Shown here: positions 49,527-60,090 of the stretch, piece after piece
Layout of the letters: every line of letters begins with the position of its first letter
Position numbering within the stretch: position 1 is the stretch's first letter
Source of the DNA: Holothuria scabra
Lineage: Eukaryota > Echinodermata > Holothuroidea > Aspidochirotida > Holothuriidae
NCBI GenBank assembly: GCA_037179385.1
Contig: CM074188.1
Coordinates: 28,189,594 to 28,253,593, forward strand
Direction of reading: 5' to 3'
Length of the DNA stretch: 64,000 bases
Program-made: the position numbers and the translations under genes
Notes under the pieces: generated by a model
The model's database searches: none
Told to the model about the DNA's origin: nothing
The model's input: the letters and a program-made list of their open reading frames with translations, nothing else

Positions 49527-49853
49527 CTCCACAAGGTGTCATCTGCGTTTGTATCTGGCTAGGTGTACCAATCGAGGTCTCCGAAACGAGAATTATTCGG
49601 AACTCATACGTTGTACCCTCTTTAAGGCCGTCAATCTTGTGCGATAAGACAGTGCTGTTTCTTTCAACAATTTCTCGAAAATTGTCGTCAGGTCCTTGCT
49701 CAGGTATTTGCTCACGGTATTGAATTCTGTACTCTGTGATCGGACCTCTTCCTGTTCCAGTTGTTTTGTCCCATTCAGGCCAAGTCACTGTGATACTGCT
49801 ATTCGTAACATCGGAAAAGCTCAATGGATAATCTTGTATATAAACTGGATCTC
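49527..49853 (-). CDS. FN3 domain exon, phase 1-1 (clearest exon)
   Basis: Acceptor TCCACCTCAG|GA and donor TGTGGAG|GTATGT; 109 codons, phase 1 at both ends, so one complete FN3 module per exon. DPVYIQDYPLSFSDVTNSSI leads to the core Trp at residue 25 (TVTWPEWDKTT), then GRGPITEYRIQYREQ (Tyr42, Tyr46) and the FN3 turn KIDGLKEGTTYEFRIILVSE (residues 73-92), ending QMTPCG. The domain is paralogous to the partial FN3 in 52121-52280 (same WxxW-KTTxxGxGP spacing). The extra loop before the turn (EQGPDDNFREIVERNST) includes a possible N-glycosylation site, and another lies at NSS. Extracellular beta-sandwich module for binding or spacing. Confidence 0.95.
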
Positions 49854-50123
49854 CTGAGGTGGACAATTCAAATTCAAATGTTTCTGCTTTTTTTTCTTAC
49901 AATAGAATTCGATGGTTCTTCCCAAACTTATTCATTGCACATACTGTAGGTGTCTTCAAATAACCAAGAATCATAGGCCTTCAAGATAAATGAACAAAGT
50001 GTGCTTTAAGGAAATAGTACCAAAAATCGGAACTGAAATATGAGCACATGATAGCAGGGTCCTCTCTTTTGTATTTAATTGAACTTTGTAATGCCAAGAA
50101 TTAAAAGCAAAAGTGATTCCCAC

Positions 50124-50199
50124 CTGAGGCAAATAGCGCTTCACGTGCCTTATCAGTTGCATCTGCACAATCTTGCGGTAGTTCTACTAAACGGTGTTC
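50124..50199 (-). CDS. Possible short exon before the FN3 exon
   Basis: Acceptor GGGCTTAG|GAA and donor GCCTCAG|GTGGGA bound 76 nt open in one frame (phase 0 in, 1 out): EHRLVELPQDCADATDKARE then ALFAS. The exit phase fits the next exon (49853), giving FAS-G-DPVYIQ. The entry phase does not fit the exit phase 2 of the exon at 52121, so another exon would be needed. The acceptor has a weak pyrimidine tract. Not recognised as part of FN3. Confidence 0.25.
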
Positions 50200-50647
50200 C
50201 TAAGCCCAGATGACTTTGCGTAATGTTAGCAATGTGAGTAATCTGAATTAGAAATTTGTTTGCTGTGACTTCAAAATCAGCTTCTAACGTTATCGATTCT
50301 GACATACAAGTTGCTTTTAAAGGATATCATAGGACCAAAGTTACATTTTAAAGGCTAAGAGTCGGTTCTCGAGATATTAACAATTGAAATAGACACCTTC
50401 TTTAAAAGAGCGAACTCGAAAGCAGGCAGAAGTGACTCCATGGATTTTCACTGACTCCTAATGATTTTTTTTTTTGTTAAATTGGCCTCTTAATTTTACA
50501 AGAAAACTCCCATATGTTGACACTATAAATGCACCCTGAGCAATAGCATTTTGTAAACTTTATTTACGTCCCATGGCAAGATGGCACCCCCATAGACCTT
50601 GTGCATATGATGCCGAATATCTGCACCTGAATAGTAAACCTACTTAC

Positions 50648-50924
50648 TTAACCCTTTACCGTTGTTTGGGTCCTTTTGGACCCATGCGGAGAGCTCGGCT
50701 GTCACCCATCTTTACTGCTTCACGCGGAGCTCGAAACTGCGAGTAGCTACCCGAAAATTCGGCCACAAGAACGAGAGAGACAATAGTTTTCAGATCACGG
50801 GGTCAATGGCCTACGGAAGTCGATGCGGAGCGGGCTACGTCCGCTTTTCCGCCAACTCCCGAGGCGCGCAAATATGCCCGATCGGAGCACAACGGTAAAG
50901 GAAAAGGTAAAGGTAAAGGGTTAA
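50648..50924. mobile_element. piggyBac-like MITE with TTAA flanks
   Basis: TTAACCCTTTACCGTTGTTT at the left and AACGGTAAAG...AAAGGGTTAA at the right are inverted, and both ends carry TTAA (50648-50651, 50921-50924), the piggyBac target duplication. The right end has an extra GTAAAGGAAAAGGTAAAGGT iteration. The interior is markedly GC-rich compared with its surroundings and produces a spurious 78-codon frame. Confidence 0.8.
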
Positions 50925-50999
50925 GCCCCTCTTACACTATCTAAAATTCATCCCCATCCAGAGACAATCTCAGTTCATTGTTTCAGGGTGGTACACAGG

Positions 51000-51170
51000 A
51001 CCTTAAACTTGTGCAATCAAAGCACTGCCAAGCTTCGGCACTCTGCATTTCTTAGTCGATCAAAGATCTGCGCAGATTGAGAATTTTTGTGGACTGCTAC
51101 AAAAACTGTTGTTTGGGATGAGAGGATTAGGCCTTTAAAAGCATTTGCAACCAGTAAGAACATTCTTGAA
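51000..51170 (+). repeat. Dispersed repeat, copy 2 of 3
   Basis: GGCACTCTGCATTTC, GATCAAAGATCTGCG, GTTTGGGATGAGAGGATTAG and the preceding CATCCCCATCCAGAGACAAT match the 9.7-10.0 kb copy in order. Confidence 0.5.
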
Positions 51171-51567
51171 GAATTTATTGGTATAAACGAATTTAACATT
51201 TTATCTAAAGATGCTACCTTGGCAATATATAACCTCGGATGCTTCTCAAAGTCGATAGCACTATCAAATCACCAATTTTCATAAGATGTACCAAAACAGA
51301 ACATAGTGTAGGGTCGTCGACTGGGTAGAGTGGTCTGTTCCAGCTACCGTGTACCAATGTGTTTCACATGTGCATGAGTTTGTACCCAGCTCGATATGCG
51401 TGGGTTTTTCCCCGGGTATTCCGGCTTTTCTCCCACTTGGCATAGGCTTGCCAATAAAATCGGTTGCCCAGCCGACGAAGTCGGTTGCGCGCCGGTCTGA
51501 AGCACCTTGGGGTGGAACAGTTAACTAGTCGAATTTCCTTTTAGAACATAGTGTTCCTACGTTGTGA

Positions 51568-51777
51568 CATCGCTTCTCGGTCTTTTGATCATATGTATAG
51601 TTTCTGTTCTTTTCATACAGTCTCGAATGGAGCCAAACATGGCAGACCAATGATGTAAATAGTCCGAGGAGTCAAGTGTTGTCCTTTATTAGACGTATAG
51701 TTTTTTGGGGGAGCGGTATAAAGTTTGGTTTGATCGAACGCCTCTTTGCTAAAGGGTCGGGAGGACTTTTGAAAAAT
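51568..51777 (+). mobile_element. U2 snRNA-derived SINE, copy 3
   Basis: CATCGCTTCTCGGTCTTTTG keeps the very first U2 bases (ATCGCTTCTCGG), but the following U2 stretch has a short deletion. The body GAATGGAGCCAAACATGGCA, GACCAATGATGTAAAT, TTTGGTTTGATCGAACGCC and the 3' block AAAGGGTCGGGAGGACTTTT match copies 1 and 2. It lies within the FN3 gene intron. Confidence 0.8.
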
Positions 51778-52120
51778 GACTTTCCTTTTTAGAGTGTAGG
51801 CCTGCTTCGTTTAAAAACATATTGATGTATATTCAAATCCTGTACGTGGAAGTGTTATTCTGACCATAGCACCTTCAGTTGGTAAGTACTTAAAATCAGT
51901 CAGCACTAGTGCTGAAATAAGCACCTTATTGTCAATAACACATAAAACGAAAATATAAGATATGGAATTTTAAATATCTCCATGGAGAGTTGTTTCTTTC
52001 TGTAAGTTGATGGGTTGACTTTCAATGTATGGCAGATCCCTGATCAAAGGGATGCGGGATTCGTAGGATCTTCCCAATTTAAGCCCATCAACATGAAACT
52101 GAAGAGTGTATGCGTCTTAC

Positions 52121-52280
52121 AAAATAGCATTAAATGCAGCCCCTTCTTCCCTGTATTGAAGTTTGTATTGAGTAAGAGGGCCGACACCCATGTCGGTTGT
52201 TTTGTTCCATGTAGGCCAAGACACCGTCAGACTAGTTTCAGTAATATCCGAGAACTGTAGTGGTTCCGACCGAGTGAAAG
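52121..52280 (-). CDS. First half of an FN3 domain, exon phase 1-2
   Basis: Acceptor ATGTATAG|CT and donor GCTATTTT|GTAAGA; 53 codons plus 2 nt, phase 1 in, 2 out. AFTRSEPLQFSDITETSL leads to TVSWPTWNKTTDMGVGPLTQ and YKLQYREEGAAFNAI, i.e. FN3 strands A to C' with Trp22, Tyr39 and Tyr43. Unlike the 49.5-kb module, this FN3 is split by an intron. The phase-2 exon with the remaining strands should lie between 52.1 and 49.9 kb, but I could not identify it. Joining to the exon upstream gives CSS-A-FTRSEP. Confidence 0.9.
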
Positions 52281-52464
52281 CTATACATATAATTATATTG
52301 ATAAAAACATGTGGCTGACTGTAACTACCTGTTAGATCACTCATTGCGAGTGTGGCTATCAGAGCTTAAACGCATAGACAAAGGATAGCTCCACAGACCG
52401 ATGAGTGTACGTTTGTCAATGGAACAAGTGAAACAAGAAGAAGTCTCAGTAAAACAAATATTAC

Positions 52465-52728
52465 CTGAGGAACATGGTGTAGTGTTATCAAGGCAAGGAC
52501 GACTTTCATCCACTGGACAGTTATTGTGAGACTGAGGACTTTGTCCAAGACAATTTCGTTTCCCTTTCCATATATGGCCTCTGCCATATCCAAACGGAAA
52601 TTTACGGTAAGAGTTAAAATCAAACGGTGTGACAAAGATTAACGGCCCACTGATGTCACCGACTCCTGCACCATCATTACCGACTAATACCAATCGTCCT
52701 CCAAAGGCAATGTGACCACGAGCACAAC
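52465..52728 (-). CDS. Cys-containing extracellular exon, phase 1-1
   Basis: Acceptor TTACTTTGCAG|GT and donor TCCTCAG|GTAATA are both good; 88 codons, phase 1-1. The peptide is GCARGHIAFGGRLVLVGNDG, then a Gly/Phe-rich middle (FVTPFDFNSYRKFPFGYGRG), then five Cys in all (2, 60, 71, 79, 86) with KRNCLGQSPQSHNNC, DESRPCLDNTTPC and SS at the end. I do not recognise the domain. It precedes the FN3 series and looks extracellular and disulphide-bonded. The exon before it is not secure: an apparent partner at 52876-52936 lies inside a TIR element. Confidence 0.8.
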
Positions 52729-52780
52729 CTGCAAAGTAAGGAGAAAGTAGGTGCATATGTTAGTCACGTACATGAGATAT

Positions 52781-53146
52781 AGAGTGTTTCCACTGACGTC
52801 ACAAGTCCGCCCCTTTTTCTGGCTACTGGACAAAAACTGTAGGAAAGTACGTTTAGAAGTTCTGTACCGACTTACCTGCGTTGCATGTCTCTCTATTTTG
52901 CCATCCAGGCGTCCACTGTACAACAACTATCACTAACTGGCTAAGGTGCCATAGTGCCCAATCGTATCGGTAACATATCTACTGCTCATGATCAGTTCCA
53001 TCCAGTATGTCAAATCGAAACACGCTGACGTCACTTGCATGACCATCTAGCTAGCTGAGCACCAAAAGCAGTTTACGTGATGACTATTGATATTTTGCTC
53101 GGCAGTAGGCGTGGTTACCCAATTATGACTTAACTTGAAACACTCT
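52781..53146. mobile_element. TIR element with CRE octamers, 366 bp
   Basis: AGAGTGTTTC at the left and GAAACACTCT at the right are perfect 10-bp inverted ends. TGACGTCA octamers lie at 52794-52801 and 53026-53033. A 35-bp interior piece (minus strand, TGGACGCCTGGATGGCAAAA then TAGAGAG) recurs at 53858-53885 on the plus strand, confirming that it is repetitive. It lies 52 bp upstream of the exon ending at 52728. Confidence 0.6.
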
Positions 53147-54720
53147 GTATTCAGCTTCAATTAAATTCTTATCAAACCCCTTGCTGAACTAAAAAAACTA
53201 CAGCATACAGACATACAGACATTAAGCGACGACATTGTAGGGTAGCTTGCGTAGTGCTCCTGTGGCTGCAGCCCCTTTAGTTACTTGGTTTTTCGAAGCA
53301 ATGACCCGAGCGAAAAGACTTTATCCGCTCCACGGGCTATTTGTAGGGTAAACAACGACGCACACCGAACGCACTGCGTAGACTTGTCACGCGCATCGCT
53401 TCAGCGTTATTATGCTCTTCTTGGGGTGTTTGTGGGTCGTCAAAACTTTTACAAGGTTACATCGAACAGTCAAATACTGTGCTTATATGCAGATCAACGT
53501 ATAGAGGTCATGCATGTGACGTCAGCGCATTTCAATTTGGTATACTTTAGATCACTGATCATGCGCAGACGGTGCGTTAACAATAGACGAGCCCGAATGA
53601 TAAAGTGATGGACTGATTAGGGATAACTGCGGTCCATTACCTTTAATCTTTCAAATTCTTCGCGCCACTGTTTCATAGATGATTGTGCACAAAAATATTA
53701 CTTGATTTCCTCAATTTCTTATATTATGGTTAAGAATTGTGTATGACAATGAAATTAAGACGACCTAAGGCTGAATGACCCCACTTACGGCCGCCATTAG
53801 CATAGCTGCTCGGATTCGTGTATAAGAGTGCATGACAACACCTAAGTAACAACTGTTGTATAATGGACGCAAGGATGGCAAAATAGAGAGGCGCTTTATG
53901 CGCAGATGTCTGTGCATGGCCTCTGGTCGGTGGTTTGCAACAGGAAAATATTTTTCCGGGGTACGAAAATCCAAACTGACTTTACACAAACATTCAAATT
54001 TGTTCCATAACCATTGGTATATGTTGTGGTTTGTGGTGAAGTCATCGAAGGCTATTCGATTTGTTGTTTCATAACCCGGAGTCAAAATGAAAAAAAAAAT
54101 CTAATTTGCACAGGTTTTCATGTAGCCCATAGTCATCCCTTATACTACATGGTGAATAAGGGACCAAACTCAACTTTCACTGAGCTAAAGTATGGACCAA
54201 TCAGACATTAATCTATCATTGGTAGAAAGACGCAGTTGCAAGTTGTTGTACAGGCCTTGAATAATCAGGCCAAGCTTTAAGGGCAGTTGTTTTGCGACGC
54301 TAAGCGACCACGAATGTGGGAGAACCCGTTGGCTTATGAATTACAATTTCATGTCGGGTGGCAACCAATTCAACAATTTGGATCAAAGTTGGTATTTTTT
54401 ACAGACAGGGACATAAAACTTAAGTATAGTGTAAATTTTATACATTATCAGGTAGTATTAAAAACAGTAAAAATGACAAGTGACGATACTTTTCTCTTTG
54501 TTTATTTTATCAAAGACATATTAAAGGGCTGGTTGTCTCACCCAAAACAACTACAATTCAACTACTTAAACTCCTCCCACAACTGGCTTAACCTATTCAT
54601 CCTCATCCAGGCACAATCTCAGTTTTATTGCTTCGTGGAGAGTAAAACGGCTCCAATGTGTAATCACATGTAAATAAGTTTATGTATTTCAATTAAAAAA
54701 ATAAACAAAAACGAAAACAC
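53147..54720. other. Repeat-rich interval
   Basis: 53230-53345 matches the 20.84-kb repeat, a CRE octamer is at 53517-53524, and 53847-53890 matches the interior of the 52.8-kb TIR element. 54555-54640 includes CATCCTCATCCAGGCACAAT, like 9.69 and 50.95 kb. The 128-codon frame at 54287-54673 runs into that repeat and is not taken as a gene. Confidence 0.45.
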
Positions 54721-55354
54721 CCTCAGTACAGTACACACTGTTACAGAATTGTTCTGCTTTGTTAACCTTAATTTTATGTGAATTTACAGCCTACTGTTTT
54801 CATTCCCGACGTTTTAATATTTATTTAATATTGCCCTCTTACCTTTCATATGTTATTACGTTACATGCACTTCACCATTACGTAGATCAGGTATTTGCAT
54901 ATCAACGTAATGTGTCGTGACGAAGTTGTTTTCAATCAAAACACATTGAGGATGCTTTGTTGTCATATTGTTGTCAAGTAGACTGCTCTCTCTAGGAACC
55001 TTGTAATTGGAAAGTCACATTTTTTGTACAATACAGTAATTACTTTTAAAACAAGAGGGCAATCCACGGAGTTGCATATCTCATCGCTAACCTGTGCGCA
55101 AGTTGGTTACAGAACTTGAACTATTTATGTGCTAGAAGTTTTATCTGTGCTGTTTTTATGCTACAGTAGAATCTCATTGACAAAATTACCATGTACTAAA
55201 ACTTCATGCCACAGTCCCTTGAAATTCCTATTAGAAGTCCAAGGGAAGCGATTTCTTTTTCGTTCCAAGGGACGGAAGTTTTTTTCGTAAGATAGCGAGG
55301 GGAAAGAATATGGCACAGAGCAGTTAAGTTCTTTGAACTATAGGTGCACCCCAT
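54720..55354. other. Gene-free interval
   Basis: AT-rich, no feature recognised. Confidence 0.5.
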
Positions 55355-55704
55355 CCCAGCCAACATGCCCAGCTGGGCCCCAACTGGGTTTCAGCTGGGC
55401 TACTTGCTGGGCCCCAGCTGAGCCCCATCCGTGTTTGTCAGGTGTTCCCACGTGGGGCCGAACTGGGCTAGCCTTTCCCAGCTGAAGCCCAGCTGAAGCC
55501 CAGCTGAAGCCCAGCTGAAGCCCAGCTGTGTCCCGCTTCTATAACTGAACCCTAGCTGGGCTTCAGCTGGGCTTCAGCTGGGAAAGGCTAGCCCAGCTGG
55601 GCCCCACGTGGGAACACCTAACAAAGACGGATGGGCCCCAGCTGGGGCCCAGCAAGTAGCCCAGCTCAAACCCAGTTGGGGCCCAGCTGGGCATGTTGGC
55701 TGGG
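55355..55704. repeat. 350-bp foldback built on AGCTGGGC words
   Basis: CCCAGCCAACATGCCCAGCT at the left pairs with AGCTGGGCATGTTGGCTGGG at the right, and pairing continues through TTCCCACGTGGGGCC and GGCTAGCCTTTCCCAGCTGA for arms of about 160 bp. Near the centre CCCAGCTGAAG repeats in tandem at the left and CTTCAGCTGGG at the right. The arms are GC-rich in AT-rich surroundings and made of iterated AGCTGGGCC words, unlike other elements in the window. Confidence 0.9.
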
Positions 55705-56252
55705 TTATTCCAAAAAAACATCATTTGGATATTTTAATTCTGACACCGGATTATGAAAGAACTGGAGAAATAGGCTACCCAATCTTTGTAACGCTTGCTC
55801 TTTTAATCCAGTAGGCCTATCTAAGATTTTGGAACAAATTTATTGTTAAGATGCTGTTATCCCCTGGAAACACTATGAAAAAAAAAAAAAAAACAACGCG
55901 CTTGGCTGTTACTCTAAACTGATACGGATATGGACGCAACGACTATGAAGTAAGACGCTTGTCGAGGATGCTTTAAACAAGTGCGTAATTGTTATTATTC
56001 AGGCGCTGGCTGGGCGTATTCTCCATTTTGACGTGACGGCAAACTTCATGTGTGTCTAGCTGATACGCACATCAAGTGCGTCTTAATTAAAAAAAAACGG
56101 GCGTGTTTGCGATGTTGAACGTGTGGCCTTAGAAGATTTTCGGACGACGCACAAACCTTTTCTGCGTACTGGCCTGTGGCGAATCCTAGCCCGTGGCAAG
56201 GAAATTGTCACGTACGTTTTTTTTTTTTTGGCGATGCTTCAAAACCGCCAGG
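55705..56252. other. Gene-free interval
   Basis: No gene or repeat family recognised; A16 near 55877. Confidence 0.5.
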
Positions 56253-56715
56253 TTTTAAAGTGTACCGCAAGTTCAAAAACTCAAAAATATAATGGAATGA
56301 AAAATGGATTCTAACAGTCCAACTCCCATCTTCATATGACATTCCTGAGCTGAGATATAAAATTTTGAAGTTTATTCACTTAAAAAAAAAATCGTCGATT
56401 GCGCAATAATTTGTGACTTTCTTGTTGTACAACTCATATAACATGCTCTGTTTCCCTTTACATTTAAAAAAAAAATTTATGACCTTGAACACTTCCTGTT
56501 TGCTTGCATAACATGTTGCACAAGGAGGGCATAATTAATTAAATCACCTCATAAGAGTAAGGGTGCTATCACACCTTGGTTCAAGGTGCAGTAATGTTCG
56601 GGAAAACAAAGAAATACAAAGATTGTAACTTGAGTAGTACAAGAATGACATCACAAATTATTGCGCAATGTACCATTTTAATTTGAGTTAAAAGTTAAAT
56701 TCAAAATGTTTAAGT
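56253..56715. mobile_element. Long-TIR MITE, copy 3 (right end lost)
   Basis: Left end TTTTAAAGTGTACCGCAAGT, then CCATCTTCATATGACATTCC, then GCTATCACACCTTGGTTCAA and TTGCGCAATGTACCATTTTA as in copies 1 and 2. The right terminal repeat is missing after about 56715. Confidence 0.8.
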
Positions 56716-56754
56716 TAAAAAAGCCTGTAAATCTACAGAAATTTTTAACAATAT

Positions 56755-56900
56755 TGCATGTTGTGCACTGTGAGCTTTGCTACCCTGCATTTTCAAACTA
56801 GCTGTCAATCATAGAGTTGCTCCAATTCAGAACTTCTGTCGGCTGTTGGTGTTTGGAGTGAGGATAAGCCCTGTAATGCTTTGATGTGAAAGGTTACGTT
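56755..56900 (+). repeat. Dispersed repeat, copy 3 of 3
   Basis: AGCTTTGCTACCCTGCATTT, TAGCTGTCAATC and GTTTGGAGTGAGGATAAG correspond in order to the 9.8 and 51.0 kb copies. It directly follows MITE copy 3. Confidence 0.45.
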
Positions 56901-57846
56901 TTGAAACATACGATCAAAATTATCACTTTCGATTCCTGAAATTAACTGTTAAGTAAACAGATCAGTCCCTTTTAAGTTTTTACAGTTCTTAATAAATAAC
57001 GAAAGGATTCATTTGAAAAAAAAATAAAAATGTAAACAAATCAAATAAAACGACAACACAGAGTTCAGTAGGTGTGTTTGAACAAGCATTTAAACAAAAA
57101 CACTTTCTAAAACTTCTAAACACTTCACTACCACCTGACATTTATTAACCTGTTTCATATTACTGACCTTTCATGAATTTTTCAATGACACTTGTACTTA
57201 TTTGAAGTCGATATTTTCCTTATTTTCCGTAATTCCCTTACTCGAGCAAAAAATTGTCTCGCTCAGATTTTGATTGTGAGACCGACCAAAATTGTTTCTT
57301 CAAGCAAATGCAGCCGGGCGTGACCGCATCTGAGGTAACACTGACCTATGTGTCTTATATATGGATCACCACTCTAAAGTCATGCTTTCTAAATCCATGG
57401 ACTAGCTAACAGATAACACGGACGTGTGCATGCTAAAACTAACATGCATCAAATTGAAATGAAGGGATTATCCATTCATAAATATGACATTTTCGTCAAG
57501 ATCATACAAACTCTTTGACGGATAAATAATGGAGAAAGAGCAAATGCTCACAAAGCCAAGAGATATATGTTTTTTTCTATTTTTGATAGCTCTGTGATGT
57601 AAACCTTTTCCATTTGACGTTACAAAATAGAAAACAATTCTCAAAGAGGTTAACGTCTGTAGTTTTTGAACATGTGACTAAAAATAGTCAAAAAGAAAGA
57701 AAAAATACAGATAGCCAATTTTAAAAGAAGAAGAAACTCACGTTGTGCCTACTTTCCCCCCTTGAAGGTATACCTCTTGGGGACAGCGTGTATCATTGTT
57801 CGCCCTCGAGAATGACGTTACGTGACGACAATGTAAAGAGTCTATA
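56901..57846. other. Gene-free interval
   Basis: AT-rich and without recognised genes or repeats. Confidence 0.5.
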
Positions 57847-58027
57847 TATAGAGGCTTTTCAAATGACGTCAATCGTAGACCGCACTTAACGCGCTTGTTC
57901 GATGAATGTGTACACACTGCGCTTACCACAGACCACACTCTGCAGTGCGTTCAGCACAAAACCACCAGAATTTGGCATAATTGTCCTACGGCATTGTAGA
58001 TCCCTAACTTATCGCAAAGCCTCTATA
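57847..58027. mobile_element. 181-bp TIR element with CRE octamer
   Basis: TATAGAGGCTTT and AAAGCCTCTATA are perfect 12-bp inverted ends. TGACGTCA lies at 57864-57871. The ends begin with TATA, so the target duplication could be TA. Its last bases overlap the start of the next element. Confidence 0.75.
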
Positions 58028-58262
58028 GACCTTTTGCATTAACGACACACTGACGTCATCTTTAGGCGAAACAATGGAACACGTAGCCGCACGCATAAGA
58101 ATTCGCCCTACATGTGTAGCAGATTATGATTCGCCTGGTTGACAAATCAGCTGTCTGCGTTTCTCGGTGTTGGTTTGTTTTCCCCCCATAGGACGGCGTA
58201 CTTTTTGCCCTGTGACATCATATGCATTAGGTTGTCTGTGACGTCAGTGGAAGCTTTCTATG
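58024..58262. mobile_element. Adjacent TIR element with paired CRE octamers
   Basis: Starts TATAGACCTTTTGCATTAAC and carries CACTGACGTCATC (58049-58061). It ends GTGACGTCAGTGGAAGCTTT then CTATG, an inverted counterpart. Octamers at 58051-58058 and 58239-58246. Related in plan to 52781-53146 and 57847-58027. Confidence 0.6.
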
Positions 58263-59027
58263 CATTCTATTAAATTCTTACCACAACCGCGTTTTAATAA
58301 TTCTGCATTGTATCCATTACACCTCACATCTATTTCACAAAATAATCACACAACCCCGTGAATAAGATTTGTATGTTATGAATACGTGCTGATGATTTTT
58401 TAAATCATTATTGTATCTTTCAAGTTGAGTGATACCGTGGAATGAGAAGTGTAGAGTCTAAGAGGCCAATGACCAAAGGCAATAAAAGGGTCCTGTAAGA
58501 GAAAAATCCTTGGTAATAAGTGTTCTTGTCTTTGTTTGGAGCCATTACACCGAGCATTCCAAATAAATCAAGAACAAAAACCAACTTTAACGCAGTCAGG
58601 AAAGTACACTTTCAGAGGAAGAAGAACAGGGACCGCCGAGAGGGTGGGCTACCCCCCACCCACACTTTTCTGCCATAGGCATTTTGAGCCGCCTTAAATT
58701 ACTTTTATATTGTTAAAGTTACTGGGCAACTTTGGTGATAAGGCGACCTTCCCACTTAAAAATTCGCTCCGCCGCCCCTGAAGAAGGGTTAGGTACGAAG
58801 CAAATATCAACCGGAGATTTATTACTTGATTCGGTTCGTGTATATTACCTACTTTAATTAGTACAGTCAACAAGAATCGTAGTAACAAACATAAAATTAA
58901 ACCAATTTTCAATAAATTTGCGTAATCGTTGATTTGGGGTTTAGAAATTTAGGGTTGGGAGATGCAGAACAGATCGAATAACCTTTGTTTTCGGATGGGT
59001 CGAAATGATCGGTCTTAGTTTTGAGGG
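58263..59027. other. Gene-free interval
   Basis: No feature recognised apart from a short C-rich patch near 58650. Confidence 0.5.
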
Positions 59028-59270
59028 CAAGAGCAGTCACCCATCATAAAAAGTGAAGTAGACTCTTCATCATTGGCTGTCGAAAGTCATGTGACAGCGA
59101 TTTCGATTTCCTCTTGAAAATGTAATAGATACAAGAAGTAACTACTTGTTTTATATTGAATATGCAATATGGAATATAAAATATATGATGGAAGATACCT
59201 TATAGAGAAATTAGAGGAAAATTGTGGTACCTAACAATTGCTCTAAACGAAGTTTGGGTGACTGCTCTTG
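59028..59270. mobile_element. MITE with CAAGAGCAGTCAC ends, copy 2
   Basis: CAAGAGCAGTCACCCATCAT and TTTGGGTGACTGCTCTTG are inverted ends; same ends and length class as 34683-34933. Preceded by GAGGG, which also borders the right end of copy 1 in inverse form (CCCTA). Confidence 0.7.
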
Positions 59271-60082
59271 TAATTTAAACCTTTGCTTCATGAAAATGAG
59301 GAAAACTGGGGTGGCGCTTGTAAAACCAATTAAAATTACCGTAAAATTCGGTAAGAATAGAGTAAATGAAAGAGACTAACGAAGACCCCTTTTCAACTCT
59401 TGGGGGGAAAAACGTAAAAAAAACCCTAAAAAAATATCTTAATCGAAAAAAGACTTATGGATAGGCTATCATCTTGAAACTTAGTACAAGAATGATTCCG
59501 TCCAGATAAAAAGACGAGGGTGGATTTTGGGTCCATGAAAATTCATGGATAGTTGAACAGGAGAGGCATTTGATGTCTAAAAGTAGGAGGCAAATTGAGA
59601 TTAGGCTTTTTAGTTTCAAATTCAAAAAACATTAAAGGTCTTGTCACATGAAAATGGCAAGATGAGGTGCTTGATATAAACAAAATTACAAACCTAGAAA
59701 ATTGCCGCAATTTCCATCCAAATTCGTAAAAACAAACCATTTGCACTAACTTATGCATAAACATGAGCCCAATATGTAAATCTTGTGTTTTCTAGAGAGG
59801 GTCATGCCATATATGGCAAGTGTTACATTTTCTTTTTGCAATCTTCATTTTAAAGAAAATTTTAACATAAGTATGTCCTCAGGGTTTCATTTTGAAATTT
59901 AAAGTTGTGTCTTAAAAAATCATCAATTAGCAAACCATAAATTATGTGATGAGTAAAGAAAAGAATTAATATCTGAGAAATTTTGACACGTACTGTGCAA
60001 CACGCCACATCATTATAGTAGCATAAGCAACAAGTTACTTCAGAAAGATTCGAATATTGTAGAGGTATAACCTGAGAAGCAT
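59271..60082. other. Gene-free interval
   Basis: AT-rich sequence with only short open frames. Confidence 0.5.
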
Positions 60083-60090
60083 AAAAGATG

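Noticed and set aside
51885..51900. Strong plus-strand donor-like GTTGGTAAGTAC
   Set aside because: No open exon with an acceptor precedes it on the plus strand, and the host gene runs on the minus strand.
51780..51912. Minus-strand open segment after TTATTTCAG as the missing FN3 half
   Set aside because: It is open only in phase 1, while phase 2 entry is needed, and it lacks the FN3 turn and a donor.
52876..52940. An exon upstream of 52728 with an excellent donor
   Set aside because: It lies within a TIR element and its core recurs at 53858; reported as a finding, not annotated as coding.
54287..54673. 128-codon plus-strand frame
   Set aside because: Runs into a dispersed repeat shared with 9.69 and 50.95 kb; no family signature.
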